Below, piece by piece: positions 37,173 through 46,359 of a DNA stretch of 64,000 bases. Under the pieces are notes generated by a model, which worked only from the letters and a program-made list of their open reading frames with translations, was not told the DNA's origin and did no database searches. This DNA comes from Blastomonas aquatica (lineage in GTDB: Bacteria > Pseudomonadota > Alphaproteobacteria > Sphingomonadales > Sphingomonadaceae), in assembly GCF_014639875.1 (NCBI RefSeq), contig NZ_BMGD01000002.1, positions 558,001 through 622,000 of the forward strand. The letters are read 5' to 3'. Both the position numbers and the translations under genes were made by a program. Every line of letters starts with the position of its first letter. Position 1 is the first letter of the stretch.

Positions 37173-39151
37173 TGCGATTCGGAAAGATGGCGACTTCGCT
37201 GGCCGCGATGGCGCTAGTGCTCAGCTCGTGCGGAGGCGGCAACAGCTCGGGCACCACGCCCGCGCCCAGCCCTACGCCGACACCCAATCCCGCACCGCCG
37301 CCGGCCGGAGGCAATTTCACCGTACCCGCGCAGGTATCATTGAGCGTTGCCGAGGTGCAGACAATCATCGCGCAGGCGGTGAGCGAGGCGCAGCGGCGTA
37401 ATCTGCCATCGGTGATCGCAGTGGTTGATCGGGTCGGCAACGTGCTCGGCGTGTTCCGGATGAACGGCGCGCGCGCGATGGCGCGTACCAGCGCGATGAC
37501 CGAGGCGGGGCTTAACAGCCCGACGATCGACGCGCAGGGGCTCGATGTACCGGCGGAAATGGCCGCTATTTCCAAGGCGGTCACGGGTGCCTATCTGTCG
37601 AGCGGCGGCAATGCCTTTTCCAGCCGCACCGCCAGCCAGATCGTGCAGCAGCATTTCCCGCCCGCGCCATCGACCCGCGGGCTGGAAAGCGGGCCGCTGT
37701 TCGGCGTGCAGTTCAGCCAGCTGCCGTGTTCGGATCTCAGCGCCCGGTTCCAGGCGGCAGGCGGCGCATTAGCGCTGATCGGACCCAAGCGTGCGCCTTT
37801 GGGCCTGGCTGCCGATCCCGGCGGTCTGCCGCTCTACAAGAACGGTGTCGTCGTCGGCGCGATCGGGGTGATGGGCGATGGCGATTACGGCTTCGATCCA
37901 AATATCCTCGACCGCGATATCGACCCCGAAGAGGCGATCGCCTTTGCCGGAACGCAAGGCTTTGCCGCTGCCGAGACGATCCGCGCCGACCGGATCACGG
38001 TCGATGGGACCACCTTGCGGTTCAGCGATATCCTGGCCAGCGATATTGGCGCTGTTTCGGGCAATTTTGCGGCGATCAACGGCAGTGCGGGCAGCATCGT
38101 TGCGGTGCGCGGCTACAGCAACGCTGCGATCATCGCGGGCACGCCCTATGGCACCGAGGCATCGGGCATTCGCGCGGCGCGGGCCGCCGAGTTCGCCAAT
38201 TCGGATGCCTTCATCCTCACCGACGGCGCGGGCAACAACCGCTATCCGATCCGCGCCGGCACCGACACGGTCAGCAATTCGCAGCCGCTGACCGCCGCCG
38301 AGGTCCGCGCAATTCTGGAAGAGGCGTTCACAGTGCTCACGCGCGCGCGCGCGCAGATCCGCCGTCCGCTCGACAGCCGGATGCAGGCCTCGATCTCGGT
38401 TGTCGATACGCATGGCGAGGTGCTCGGCGTCGTCCGTTCGCCCGATGCGCCGATCTTCGGCATCGATGTGTCGCTGCAGAAGGCGCGGACCGCGATGTTC
38501 TTCTCGAACCGCCAGGCGGCGGCCAACCTGATGGCTGCAGGCAGTGGGGTTGCCCCTTTCGTCGCGGCCATGCGGACCTTCCTGGGTGATACGGCCTCGC
38601 TGACGGGCAATTTCGCTTATGGGAACCGCAGTGTCGGCAATCTGGCGCGGCCGTATTTTCCCGATGGCGAGCTTGGACGCCCGCCCGGGCCGTTGTCGCG
38701 GCCGATCGAGGATTTCAATCCGTTTGGGGTCGGGTTACAGGTCCAGCTGGTGGCCGCCAACATCATCCAGCACGCGCAGTTCGTCTCGGGAGCATCGCCT
38801 ACCGACACTGCACAGCGCTGCACCGCCTTGCCCGATACGGTCCAGGGCCAGAACCGTCTCGAAAACGGCATCCAGATCTTTCCCGGCTCGGTGCCGATCT
38901 ATCGTGGCAACCAGTTGGTTGGCGGCATTGGTGTTTCGGGTGACGGGATTGATCAGGACGACATGGTCAGTTTCCTTGGGCTCCACAACGGCGGCGCCCG
39001 TATCGGCGGGGTCGGCAATGCGCCCAAGGACATGCGCGCCGATCGGGTGGTGGTCAGTCTTGGCAATGCGCAGGTGCGCTTGCGTTTCGTCAGCTGCCCG
39101 TTTGCGCCGTTTCTCGATACCAACGTGCAGAACGTCTGCGAGGGCCTGTAA
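37169..39151 (+). CDS. Lipoprotein with two HbpS/GlcG (DUF336) domains
   Basis: The 660-residue protein has a signal peptide with lipobox ALVLSSC (Cys21), then a Pro/Thr-rich linker. HbpS/GlcG domain 1 runs from about 58 to 235 (SVIAVVDRVGNVLGVFRM, then GVVVGAIGVMGDG) and domain 2 from about 375 to 612 (ASISVVDTHGEVLGVVRS, then NQLVGGIGVSGDG). HbpS-type domains bind haem or other small ligands in characterised members. Tandem fusion on a lipoprotein is unusual. The stop joins the barrel gene start directly (TAAATG). The outer-membrane location is inferred. Confidence 0.85.
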   Translation: MMRFGKMATSLAAMALVLSSCGGGNSSGTTPAPSPTPTPNPAPPPAGGNFTVPAQVSLSVAEVQTIIAQAVSEAQRRNLPSVIAVVDRVGNVLGVFRMNGARAMARTSAMTEAGLNSPTIDAQGLDVPAEMAAISKAVTGAYLSSGGNAFSSRTASQIVQQHFPPAPSTRGLESGPLFGVQFSQLPCSDLSARFQAAGGALALIGPKRAPLGLAADPGGLPLYKNGVVVGAIGVMGDGDYGFDPNILDRDIDPEEAIAFAGTQGFAAAETIRADRITVDGTTLRFSDILASDIGAVSGNFAAINGSAGSIVAVRGYSNAAIIAGTPYGTEASGIRAARAAEFANSDAFILTDGAGNNRYPIRAGTDTVSNSQPLTAAEVRAILEEAFTVLTRARAQIRRPLDSRMQASISVVDTHGEVLGVVRSPDAPIFGIDVSLQKARTAMFFSNRQAAANLMAAGSGVAPFVAAMRTFLGDTASLTGNFAYGNRSVGNLARPYFPDGELGRPPGPLSRPIEDFNPFGVGLQVQLVAANIIQHAQFVSGASPTDTAQRCTALPDTVQGQNRLENGIQIFPGSVPIYRGNQLVGGIGVSGDGIDQDDMVSFLGLHNGGARIGGVGNAPKDMRADRVVVSLGNAQVRLRFVSCPFAPFLDTNVQNVCEGL

Positions 39152-41353
39152 ATGACCGCGTCGCTCGTCGCCCTGATCCCGATACTGGCTTTCGCAGGGA
39201 ATGGCGAACCGGCGACGGATTCGGTGGCGGGTCCTTATGCGCGATCGGCTCCGCAAACCGCGACTGCAGCGCTTTCAGCGGGTGACCTTGGGCGCAGTCT
39301 GGCGCTGTTGAAGATTGACTTGGGCGCGCGCGGGGCTGCGACGCCGGTTGCTGCTCTGCAGAGCAAGCGCCACGGTTTCGCTGCGCCGATGGCCTATCGC
39401 ATCAGCGTCGAGGGCAATTCTGTCGATCATGCGCCCTTTTGGGCCATCGACGCAGAGGCGTTGCTGCTCACCGCCGCGCAGGAAATGCCTGTGACGGGCT
39501 CAGGCACGCCGCCTGTTCCTGCACCAACTCCCGATACGTCAGCTGACACCAAAGATGCCGAAACCATTGATGCCGACGAGGCGCTGATCGACGATCGGCG
39601 TCGTCCGGGCGTTGAAAAACAGCTGCCCGACAGGGTCACGCAGGACAACCCCGGTGCGGTGCGCGCGCCTGCGCCCGAAGCGTTCCCGACCGACGAATTC
39701 CCGGTGCCAGATCGCTGGCGCATCGTCACGTCGCTGTGCCCCACCAGGGGCGGCGACCAGTCGATCTATGGGCTCTACCCCAATCTCTCCAGCGTCTGCC
39801 GCTCGAAGTTCGATCCCTATCACCAGAACATCCTCAAGGGTGACCGGCCGCTGCCAGAGGGCAAGCGCCCCGGTTTCCTCAAGGAGGACGACTGGTTCTT
39901 CGTTGCCAACGTGATTTCGGATACCGTCGTCGAGCCGCGCAGCTTTCCCACTCCGGTGGGTGTGCAGACGACCGCGCGGCCCGACAGCCTGGACGTGTTC
40001 GGCCGGGCGGATTCGCTGGTGCTGGCGCAGACGGTGATTGCCGGGTTCGCGCTGATCAAGGGCGAGACCACCTACAAGCCACCCGCGGTCGAATATCGGC
40101 TGACGCTCGCGGCGCAGGTTAATCATGTCGATGTCAACGAGCGCCGCATCCTGTTCGTCGAGCCTTCCAAACCCACGCAGCGCACCGACCATTTCGTCGG
40201 TATCCAGGAAGCGTTCATCGACTATCACCTCGGCCAGTATGATACCTCGCGTTACGATTTCATCTCGGTGCGCGCAGGGATCCAGCAGATGCAGGCGGAC
40301 TTCCGCGGATTCCTGTTCCAGGACAACCAGTTGGGCATCCGGCTGTTCGGCAACCGCGACAACAACCGCTTTCAGTTCAATGTCGGCGCGTTCTGGCGGC
40401 TGGAGAAGGACACCAATTCGGGCCTCAACAGCGTAGTCGATACGCCGCGCGACGACTGGGTGTTCTTCGCCAACGCCTATCGCCAGGACTTTCCGATCGT
40501 AGGCCTGACCAGCCAGGTTTCGGTCACCTACAACATGAACCGCGAGGGCGGCCGCGAGCTCAAGATCGACGACAACGGTTTTCCGGTGCGACCGGCGCTG
40601 CTGGGCGACCTGCGCAGCCGGGAATATGACGTGGTGTATCTGGGCTATGCGGTCGATGGCCGTGTCGGCCGCATCAACCTGACCGGGCAGCTTTATGGTG
40701 CGTTCGGCGAGGACCGCAACAGCTTCTTCACCAGCCGCAAGGCCGACATCGCCTCGTATTTCGGTGCGGCAGAGGTCAGCTACGACAACGACTGGGCGCG
40801 CTTCCGGCTGCAGGGCCTGTTCGCGAGCGGCGATGGTGATCCGTATAACGACACCGAGGCCGGGTTCGACGCGATCTTCGAAAACCCGATCTTCGCTGGC
40901 GCCGATACCAGCTACTGGATCCGCCAGGTCATTCCGTTCGCAGGCGGCGGCCGCGCGGTCGGCGTCAATACCCGCAACGGCATCCTCAACAACCTGCGTT
41001 CGTCCAAGGAGCAGGGTCAGTCGAACTTCAACAACCCGGGCACGGTGCTGTTGGGCGCGGGCGCTGATTTCGATCTCAGCGCGACAACCCGGCTGTCGAC
41101 CAACGTCAACCATCTGTGGTTCCATAAGACCGACACGATCGAGGCGCTACGCCAGGAAGGCACCGTGCCCAGCTCTATCGGCACGGATGTCTCAGCGGCC
41201 TTGATCTGGCGCCCCAACGCCAACCAGAACCTCGTCTTCCGACTCTCAGGCGCGGTGTTCGATCCCTCGAAGGGCTTCCGCGACCTGTTCACCCAATCGG
41301 GCAAATCAGACCTCTTTTATTCGGTGCTGTTCAATGCAATTCTGGCGTACTGA
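39152..41353 (+). CDS. Large outer-membrane beta-barrel protein candidate
   Basis: This encodes 733 residues with a short signal peptide (MTASLVALIPILAFAG) and a low-complexity Pro/Asp/Thr-rich N-terminal region. From about residue 250 it has alternating amphipathic strands, many aromatic residues and short turns, and the C-terminus ends FYSVLFNAILAY, a good BAM-type last strand with terminal tyrosine. Cysteines occur in SLCPTRGG and SSVCRSK in the N-terminal region. I recognise no named family. It overlaps the decaheme gene start by 20 bases and is probably the channel or scaffold partner of the haem proteins. Confidence 0.7.
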   Translation: MTASLVALIPILAFAGNGEPATDSVAGPYARSAPQTATAALSAGDLGRSLALLKIDLGARGAATPVAALQSKRHGFAAPMAYRISVEGNSVDHAPFWAIDAEALLLTAAQEMPVTGSGTPPVPAPTPDTSADTKDAETIDADEALIDDRRRPGVEKQLPDRVTQDNPGAVRAPAPEAFPTDEFPVPDRWRIVTSLCPTRGGDQSIYGLYPNLSSVCRSKFDPYHQNILKGDRPLPEGKRPGFLKEDDWFFVANVISDTVVEPRSFPTPVGVQTTARPDSLDVFGRADSLVLAQTVIAGFALIKGETTYKPPAVEYRLTLAAQVNHVDVNERRILFVEPSKPTQRTDHFVGIQEAFIDYHLGQYDTSRYDFISVRAGIQQMQADFRGFLFQDNQLGIRLFGNRDNNRFQFNVGAFWRLEKDTNSGLNSVVDTPRDDWVFFANAYRQDFPIVGLTSQVSVTYNMNREGGRELKIDDNGFPVRPALLGDLRSREYDVVYLGYAVDGRVGRINLTGQLYGAFGEDRNSFFTSRKADIASYFGAAEVSYDNDWARFRLQGLFASGDGDPYNDTEAGFDAIFENPIFAGADTSYWIRQVIPFAGGGRAVGVNTRNGILNNLRSSKEQGQSNFNNPGTVLLGAGADFDLSATTRLSTNVNHLWFHKTDTIEALRQEGTVPSSIGTDVSAALIWRPNANQNLVFRLSGAVFDPSKGFRDLFTQSGKSDLFYSVLFNAILAY

Positions 41354-44300
41354 CCGGGCGCGCGGAAACGCGCCAGCCTTCAATTGGGAGGCCGTCAATA
41401 GGAGGGCCTTCAACTGGAAGCTGCTGCTGGCGGGCCTGCTGCTCGTCACGCTGAGCGCGCTTCCTGCTGATCAGGTGTTCGCTGCGGGCAAGGAAAAGGC
41501 GCAGAAGGTCAAGTACACGTTCACCGCGCCCGCACCCGCAAACCAGGAATGGGCCGAGGCCGACGCCAAGAGCAACGGCTGTCAATCGTGCCACACCGCC
41601 AGCGACCACAAGACGATGCACGCATCGCCTGCGGTGGTGCTGGGCTGCACCGATTGCCATGGCGGCGATGCGACGATCATGGGCGACAACGCCTGGGGCC
41701 GTGACAGCCTGCCCTATCAGGACGCGCTGATGAAGAGCCACGTCCTGCCCAAATATCCGGTGGCGTGGAACTGGCCGTCGTCTGCCAATCCGCAGCGGTC
41801 CTATGCGCTGCTCGCCAAGGAAGCACCCGAGTTCATCCGCTTCGTCAACCCGTCCGATTACCGCGTCGTGCGCGAATCGTGCGGGGCCTGCCATATCGAG
41901 ATCATCGAGGCGTCGGAGCGCTCGCTGATGGCGACAGGCGCGATGCTGTGGGGCGGCGCGGCCTACAACAACGGGATCGTTCCGTTCAAGAACTACATGT
42001 TCGGCGAGGCTTTCACCCGCGATGGCAAGCCTGCGATGATCAAATCGGCTGCGACCGAGGAAGGCCAACCGCACGGCACGGTGACCGCTGCGGAAAAGGC
42101 GCGCGGCGCGCTGCCGGTGATGTATCCGCTGCCCACCTGGCATATCCTGCCACCAGGCGACATCTTCCGCGTGTTCGAGCGCGGCGGACGCAACATCAAC
42201 TCGCAATTCCCCGAAATCGGCCTACCGAACGTGGGCGGCATCATCCAGCGGCTGGAAGAACCCGGCCGTCCCGATCTCAAGCAGTCGAACCGCGGTCCCG
42301 GCACGGGGCTTCGCGTCGCGGTGCCGGTGATCAACATCCACAAGACCCGCCTCAACGATCCCTTCCTGTGGCAGATGGGCACGAATGACCAGCCGGGCGA
42401 TTATCGCGCCTCGGGCTGCGCGGCGTGTCACGTCGTCTACGCCAACGACCGCGAGCCGCGGCACAGTCTGATCTATGCCAAATACGGCCGCGACGGGCAG
42501 ACGATCACCGACGATCCGACGATCAACACGCTAACCGAGGGCCAGAAGCGCCCGGGCCGCTATGGCGACTATGACGCTGCCGAGCATCATGATGATCATG
42601 GCAGTGGGCACGGCAGTGGTCATGGCGGTGATCATGGCACGACGCTGGCCGAAGGTGCCAGCGAGCATGGCGCGTCTCATGGCGGCACTGGCGTACATGC
42701 CGAAAAGGCGGCGTTCAAGGAAAAGGGCCACCCGCTCAAGCACGCCTTCACCCGCGCGATCCCGACCGCGCAGTGCATGAACTGCCACATGCACCAGCCC
42801 AACATCTTCCTGAACAGCTATCTCGGCTACACGATGTGGGATTATGAATCCGACGCGCCGCTGATGTGGCCGGGGCCTGAAAACCGCGCGCCCAGGCCAG
42901 AGGGCATGTCGGAGGAAGACTATCAGCGCGTCTACAAGCAGCAGCATTACCCCACCGCCAAGGAAGTGCGCGCGACGCTCGACCGCAACCCCGAGGGCGC
43001 AGCCGCACGCGGTCTGTGGTCGGACATCGAGTTCGTCCGCAACGTCTATGACCTCAATACCGAGGCGAAGGACACGCAGTTTGCCGACTATCACGGCCAT
43101 GGCTGGAACTTCCGTGCGATCCTGAAGCGCGACCGCAAGGGCAATCTGCTCGATGCCGAGGGCAACATGGCGACCTGGGGCACCGATACCGCCAACATGG
43201 TCTCGCCCGATGATCCGGAGAAGTTCCGCAAGGCGGGCGAGGGCAAGTTCGTTCCCGTCGGAACCAATCCCGGCAAATCGGTGCACATGATGGATATCCA
43301 TGCCGAGCTTGGCATGCAGTGCGTTGATTGCCACTTCAGCCAGGACGGCCACGGCAACGGGCTGATCTATGGCGAGGTCGCCAATGCGGTCGAGATCGGC
43401 TGCAAGGACTGCCATGGCACCCCCGATGCGTACCCGACCTTGTTCACCTCGAACCTCGCGGCGCGGCCCAAGGGCAACAACCTTTCGCTGATCCGCAACC
43501 CCGATGGCCAGCGCCGCTTCGAGTGGATGAAGGACGCGACCGGCAAGCGCGTGCTGCTCCAGCGTTCGGTGCTCGACCCCGAACTGTCGTGGCAGGTCAG
43601 CCTGGTCAAGGACGCGGTCGATCCCGCCAGCCCCGATTTCAATCCCAAGGCCGCGCGCTCGAAGCTGATGGCCAAGCAGGGTGCGGACACCGGCAAATAC
43701 AGCTTCGGGCCGTCCGTGGCCAAGGCCGACCGCGCGCACAATACCGAGGAGATGGCGTGCTTCACCTGCCATCTGAGCTGGACGACATCGTGCGGTGGCT
43801 GCCATCTGCCGATCGAGGCCAACTGGAAGGCCAAGGTCCACAAATACGAGGAAGACGAGACGCGCAATTATGCGACCTACAACCCGCAGGTCGCGCGTGA
43901 TGAGATGTTCCAGATCGGTCGCCACCAGACCAGCAAGGGCAACATCATCGCGCCGATCCGTTCGACCTCCGCGTTGATCTTGTCCTCGACCAATATCAAC
44001 CGCGAGCGCATCTATGTGCAGCAGCCGCCGATCTCGGCGCCCGGCTTCTCGAGCCAGGCGTTTGCGCCGCACTTCCCGCACACCGTGCGCAAGACCGAGA
44101 CGAAGCAGTGCTCGGACTGCCATCTGAGCGCGGCGAATGACAATAATGCGGTGATGTCGCAGCTGCTGCTGCTCGGCACCAACTTCGTCAACTTCGTCGG
44201 GCTAAATAGCTGGTTCGGACTGGAAGGCGGCTTTGAAGCCGTACGCGTCACCGAATGGGACGAGCCGCAAGCGGTGATCGGATCCTACCTCCACCGCTAC

Positions 44301-45665
44301 GCCTATCCCGATTACTACAAATTGCATGTCGAGCAGAACGGCCGCGAGCTGAAGAACTGGACCCGTGGTCCGATCTTCGACGACAAGTTCTCGGGCGAAA
44401 CCTATGCGCGCGAAGAGTTTGCCAATGTCGTGCAGGGCACTGCCGGACGGGTGAGTTGCCTGCAAAACCGCGGCGAATACATGTTCGTCGCGGAAGGCAA
44501 GGGCGGTTTCCGCGCCTATGATATCGCCTCGATCGGCAACAAGGGCTTTTCCGAACGGATCATCCGCGCGCCGTTCTCGTCTTTGGGGCATGACACGCAT
44601 GTGAAGACCACCAACGCCACCTGCATGGCGATCGCCACCACCCAGCCGATCGCGCCGACCCGCAACACGCCGGAAATGCGCGAGGCCAATCAGGAACAGC
44701 CGTTCCGCGCGGTCTATCACTACGCCTTTGTCACCGACAGCGTCGAAGGCCTGATTGCGGTCAACATCGATACGCTGGCCGATGGCGAGTTCCGCAACAA
44801 CTTCTTCAAGCGGACGCTGACCTGGAACCCGGACAATGTGCTGAAAGGTGCGCGCCAGATCACGCTGGCCGGCGACTTTGCGTATATCACCGCCGATGCC
44901 GGGCTGGTCGTGGTGCGGTTGGCGGACGATCCGCCTGCCAATGCGCCGCGCGACTTCGATTACAGCAAGCTCAACCCGCAATTGATGGCGGTGCTGCCGC
45001 TCAACGATGCGCGCGCGAGCGCGGTGCAGTTCCGCTATCTGTGGGTGACGGATGCCGAGGGCATCAAGCTGTTTGACATCACCCGGCTGGAAGCGCCCGT
45101 CGCGGTTCCGTCGGGAACGGTGCGGCTCGCTGATGCGCGCAAGCTCTATCTCGCGCGCACCTTCGCCTATGTCGCGGCCAAGGCGGACGGGCTGGTGATC
45201 ATCGACATGACCAACCCCGAAAACCCACGCGAATACATGCGCTACAACGCCGGCGGCCAGCTTAACGATGCCGAGGACGTGATCGTCGGATCGACCAACG
45301 CGACGCTGTTTGCCTATGTCGCCGATGGCCGCAACGGCATGAAGGTGCTGCAGTTGACATCGCCATCGAGCCAGCCCAATTTCTACGGCTTCTCGCCCGA
45401 CCCGCGGCCTGACCTGATTGCATGGACCAGAACGCCGACCCCGGCGATCGCGGTCGCCAAGGGGCTCGACCGTGACCGCGGCGTCGATGAATCGGGCGGG
45501 CAGATGGCCGTGTTCGGGCGGCTGGGCTCACGCCCGTTCACCCGCTCGGAAATGGAAAAGCTGTTCCTCAACAAGAGCGGCAAGCCCTATAAGGTCAGCG
45601 ATACCGTAACGATGGCCGACTGGATGGGCCCGCGACCCGCGATGCTGGCGGCGCGAGGCCAGTAA
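41334..45665 (+). CDS. Decaheme cytochrome c fused to an LVIVD-type beta-propeller
   Basis: The 1443-residue protein has a signal peptide (about 29-50, LLLAGLLLVTLSALPADQVFA). Ten CXXCH haem sites occur at about 83, 105, 183, 362, 481, 663, 690, 809, 820 and 926 (CQSCH, CTDCH, CGACH, CAACH, CMNCH, CVDCH, CKDCH, CFTCH, CGGCH, CSDCH). A His-rich linker spans about 418-456. The C-terminal part (about 1050-1390) has six repeats like YAFVTDSVEGLIAVNIDT and FAYVAAKADGLVIIDMTN, typical of LVIVD beta-propellers. Such a combined protein suggests a secreted or surface electron carrier with a binding platform. It starts within the barrel gene, so translation is coupled. Confidence 0.88.
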   Translation: MQFWRTDRARGNAPAFNWEAVNRRAFNWKLLLAGLLLVTLSALPADQVFAAGKEKAQKVKYTFTAPAPANQEWAEADAKSNGCQSCHTASDHKTMHASPAVVLGCTDCHGGDATIMGDNAWGRDSLPYQDALMKSHVLPKYPVAWNWPSSANPQRSYALLAKEAPEFIRFVNPSDYRVVRESCGACHIEIIEASERSLMATGAMLWGGAAYNNGIVPFKNYMFGEAFTRDGKPAMIKSAATEEGQPHGTVTAAEKARGALPVMYPLPTWHILPPGDIFRVFERGGRNINSQFPEIGLPNVGGIIQRLEEPGRPDLKQSNRGPGTGLRVAVPVINIHKTRLNDPFLWQMGTNDQPGDYRASGCAACHVVYANDREPRHSLIYAKYGRDGQTITDDPTINTLTEGQKRPGRYGDYDAAEHHDDHGSGHGSGHGGDHGTTLAEGASEHGASHGGTGVHAEKAAFKEKGHPLKHAFTRAIPTAQCMNCHMHQPNIFLNSYLGYTMWDYESDAPLMWPGPENRAPRPEGMSEEDYQRVYKQQHYPTAKEVRATLDRNPEGAAARGLWSDIEFVRNVYDLNTEAKDTQFADYHGHGWNFRAILKRDRKGNLLDAEGNMATWGTDTANMVSPDDPEKFRKAGEGKFVPVGTNPGKSVHMMDIHAELGMQCVDCHFSQDGHGNGLIYGEVANAVEIGCKDCHGTPDAYPTLFTSNLAARPKGNNLSLIRNPDGQRRFEWMKDATGKRVLLQRSVLDPELSWQVSLVKDAVDPASPDFNPKAARSKLMAKQGADTGKYSFGPSVAKADRAHNTEEMACFTCHLSWTTSCGGCHLPIEANWKAKVHKYEEDETRNYATYNPQVARDEMFQIGRHQTSKGNIIAPIRSTSALILSSTNINRERIYVQQPPISAPGFSSQAFAPHFPHTVRKTETKQCSDCHLSAANDNNAVMSQLLLLGTNFVNFVGLNSWFGLEGGFEAVRVTEWDEPQAVIGSYLHRYAYPDYYKLHVEQNGRELKNWTRGPIFDDKFSGETYAREEFANVVQGTAGRVSCLQNRGEYMFVAEGKGGFRAYDIASIGNKGFSERIIRAPFSSLGHDTHVKTTNATCMAIATTQPIAPTRNTPEMREANQEQPFRAVYHYAFVTDSVEGLIAVNIDTLADGEFRNNFFKRTLTWNPDNVLKGARQITLAGDFAYITADAGLVVVRLADDPPANAPRDFDYSKLNPQLMAVLPLNDARASAVQFRYLWVTDAEGIKLFDITRLEAPVAVPSGTVRLADARKLYLARTFAYVAAKADGLVIIDMTNPENPREYMRYNAGGQLNDAEDVIVGSTNATLFAYVADGRNGMKVLQLTSPSSQPNFYGFSPDPRPDLIAWTRTPTPAIAVAKGLDRDRGVDESGGQMAVFGRLGSRPFTRSEMEKLFLNKSGKPYKVSDTVTMADWMGPRPAMLAARGQ

Positions 45666-45723
45666 GGGCGCGGGCAGCAAGGGCAGGGGCGGTGATCGGG
45701 GCGAAAAGGGCGATCAGGGCGGT

Positions 45724-46056
45724 TCAGTCCGCCTCGACCGTCAACGCCTCGACGATCAGCGTCATCACGGGCGCGCCTTCGTTGCGGCGGTGGGTGTCGG
45801 TGACCGCGATGTCCGCCACCAGATGGCCGGATATCGTGAACTCATGCTCGGGCAGAATGCGGGTCAGCCAGTGCGCGGTGGCCACCGCCTGTTCGCCATC
45901 GAAGCGCAGCCGCATGACGTGGCGCATGCCGGTGAATGTCGCACTGGCCCATGTCGTGCCGCGATGCTCCTCGAGAGCGGCATCGCCCCTGGCCAGCGAA
46001 AGCACCGCGCGGATCAGTGCGGTGGCGGGGTCGTGGCGGATTTTCTGCTGGATCAT
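45724..46056 (-). CDS. Hypothetical protein, 110 residues
   Basis: This protein has no signal peptide, membrane helix or family I recognise. It is balanced in charge, with likely mixed alpha/beta structure (for example GMRHVMRLRFDGEQAVATAHWLTRILPE and VMTLIVEALTVEAD, shown in part). It overlaps the upstream 61-residue gene by four bases, so it is part of a two-gene operon divergent from the S24 repressor. Confidence 0.6.
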   Translation of the reverse strand: MIQQKIRHDPATALIRAVLSLARGDAALEEHRGTTWASATFTGMRHVMRLRFDGEQAVATAHWLTRILPEHEFTISGHLVADIAVTDTHRRNEGAPVMTLIVEALTVEAD

Positions 46057-46238
46057 GCCTGCTCCTGACGATAAATGTTCATGAAATGTTCCACGCGCTG
46101 CCGCAAGGCTTCGCGTGGTTCGCGGCCATTGCGCAGATCATCGACCAGCCGGGGATCGCCTGCTGCCATGCGGCCGAAGCGGGTGCGCGCCATGCCGGTC
46201 TCTCGCAGGAATATCTCGATCAGGCGCAGCAACGGCAT
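46053..46238 (-). CDS. Small DNA-binding-like protein, 61 residues
   Basis: The ATG at 46238 lies seven bases after AAGGAG, a better fit than the ATG at 46244 which is only two bases away. The C-terminal half RTRFGRMAAGDPRLVDDLRNG resembles helix-turn-helix segments often found beside S24 regulators in alphaproteobacteria. The role is inferred: a small DNA-binding or antirepressor-like partner of the divergent repressor. It overlaps the next gene by four bases. Confidence 0.65.
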   Translation of the reverse strand: MPLLRLIEIFLRETGMARTRFGRMAAGDPRLVDDLRNGREPREALRQRVEHFMNIYRQEQA

Positions 46239-46281
46239 CAGCATTCTCCTTTCGATGTGCGGGGCAGGCCCATGGCAGCGG

Positions 46282-46344
46282 TAGGAATAATCCTATATGC
46301 GATTCGCAGAGTGTAGGAAATATCCTTGAACAGGAAATTTCCTG
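46282..46344. promoter_or_regulatory. Three palindromes (AGGA-N4-TCCT), likely repressor operators
   Basis: TAGGAATAATCCTA (46282-46295), TAGGAAATATCCTT (46314-46327) and the perfect palindrome CAGGAAATTTCCTG (46331-46344) share AGGA arms with a four-base spacer. They lie in the 121-bp gap between the divergent small-protein operon and the S24 regulator, as expected for autoregulation by a dimeric repressor. Centres are 32 and 17 bp apart. Confidence 0.75.
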
Positions 46345-46359
46345 TGCTATATATCCGTT

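Noticed and set aside
38339-38356. Alternating GC run inside the HbpS gene as Z-DNA
   Set aside because: The run is only about 14-16 bases and is explained by Arg and Ala codons in a GC-rich gene.
41394-41500. Twin-arginine-like signal (RRAF) in the decaheme protein
   Set aside because: c-type cytochromes receive haem after Sec export, and the rest of the Tat consensus is missing.
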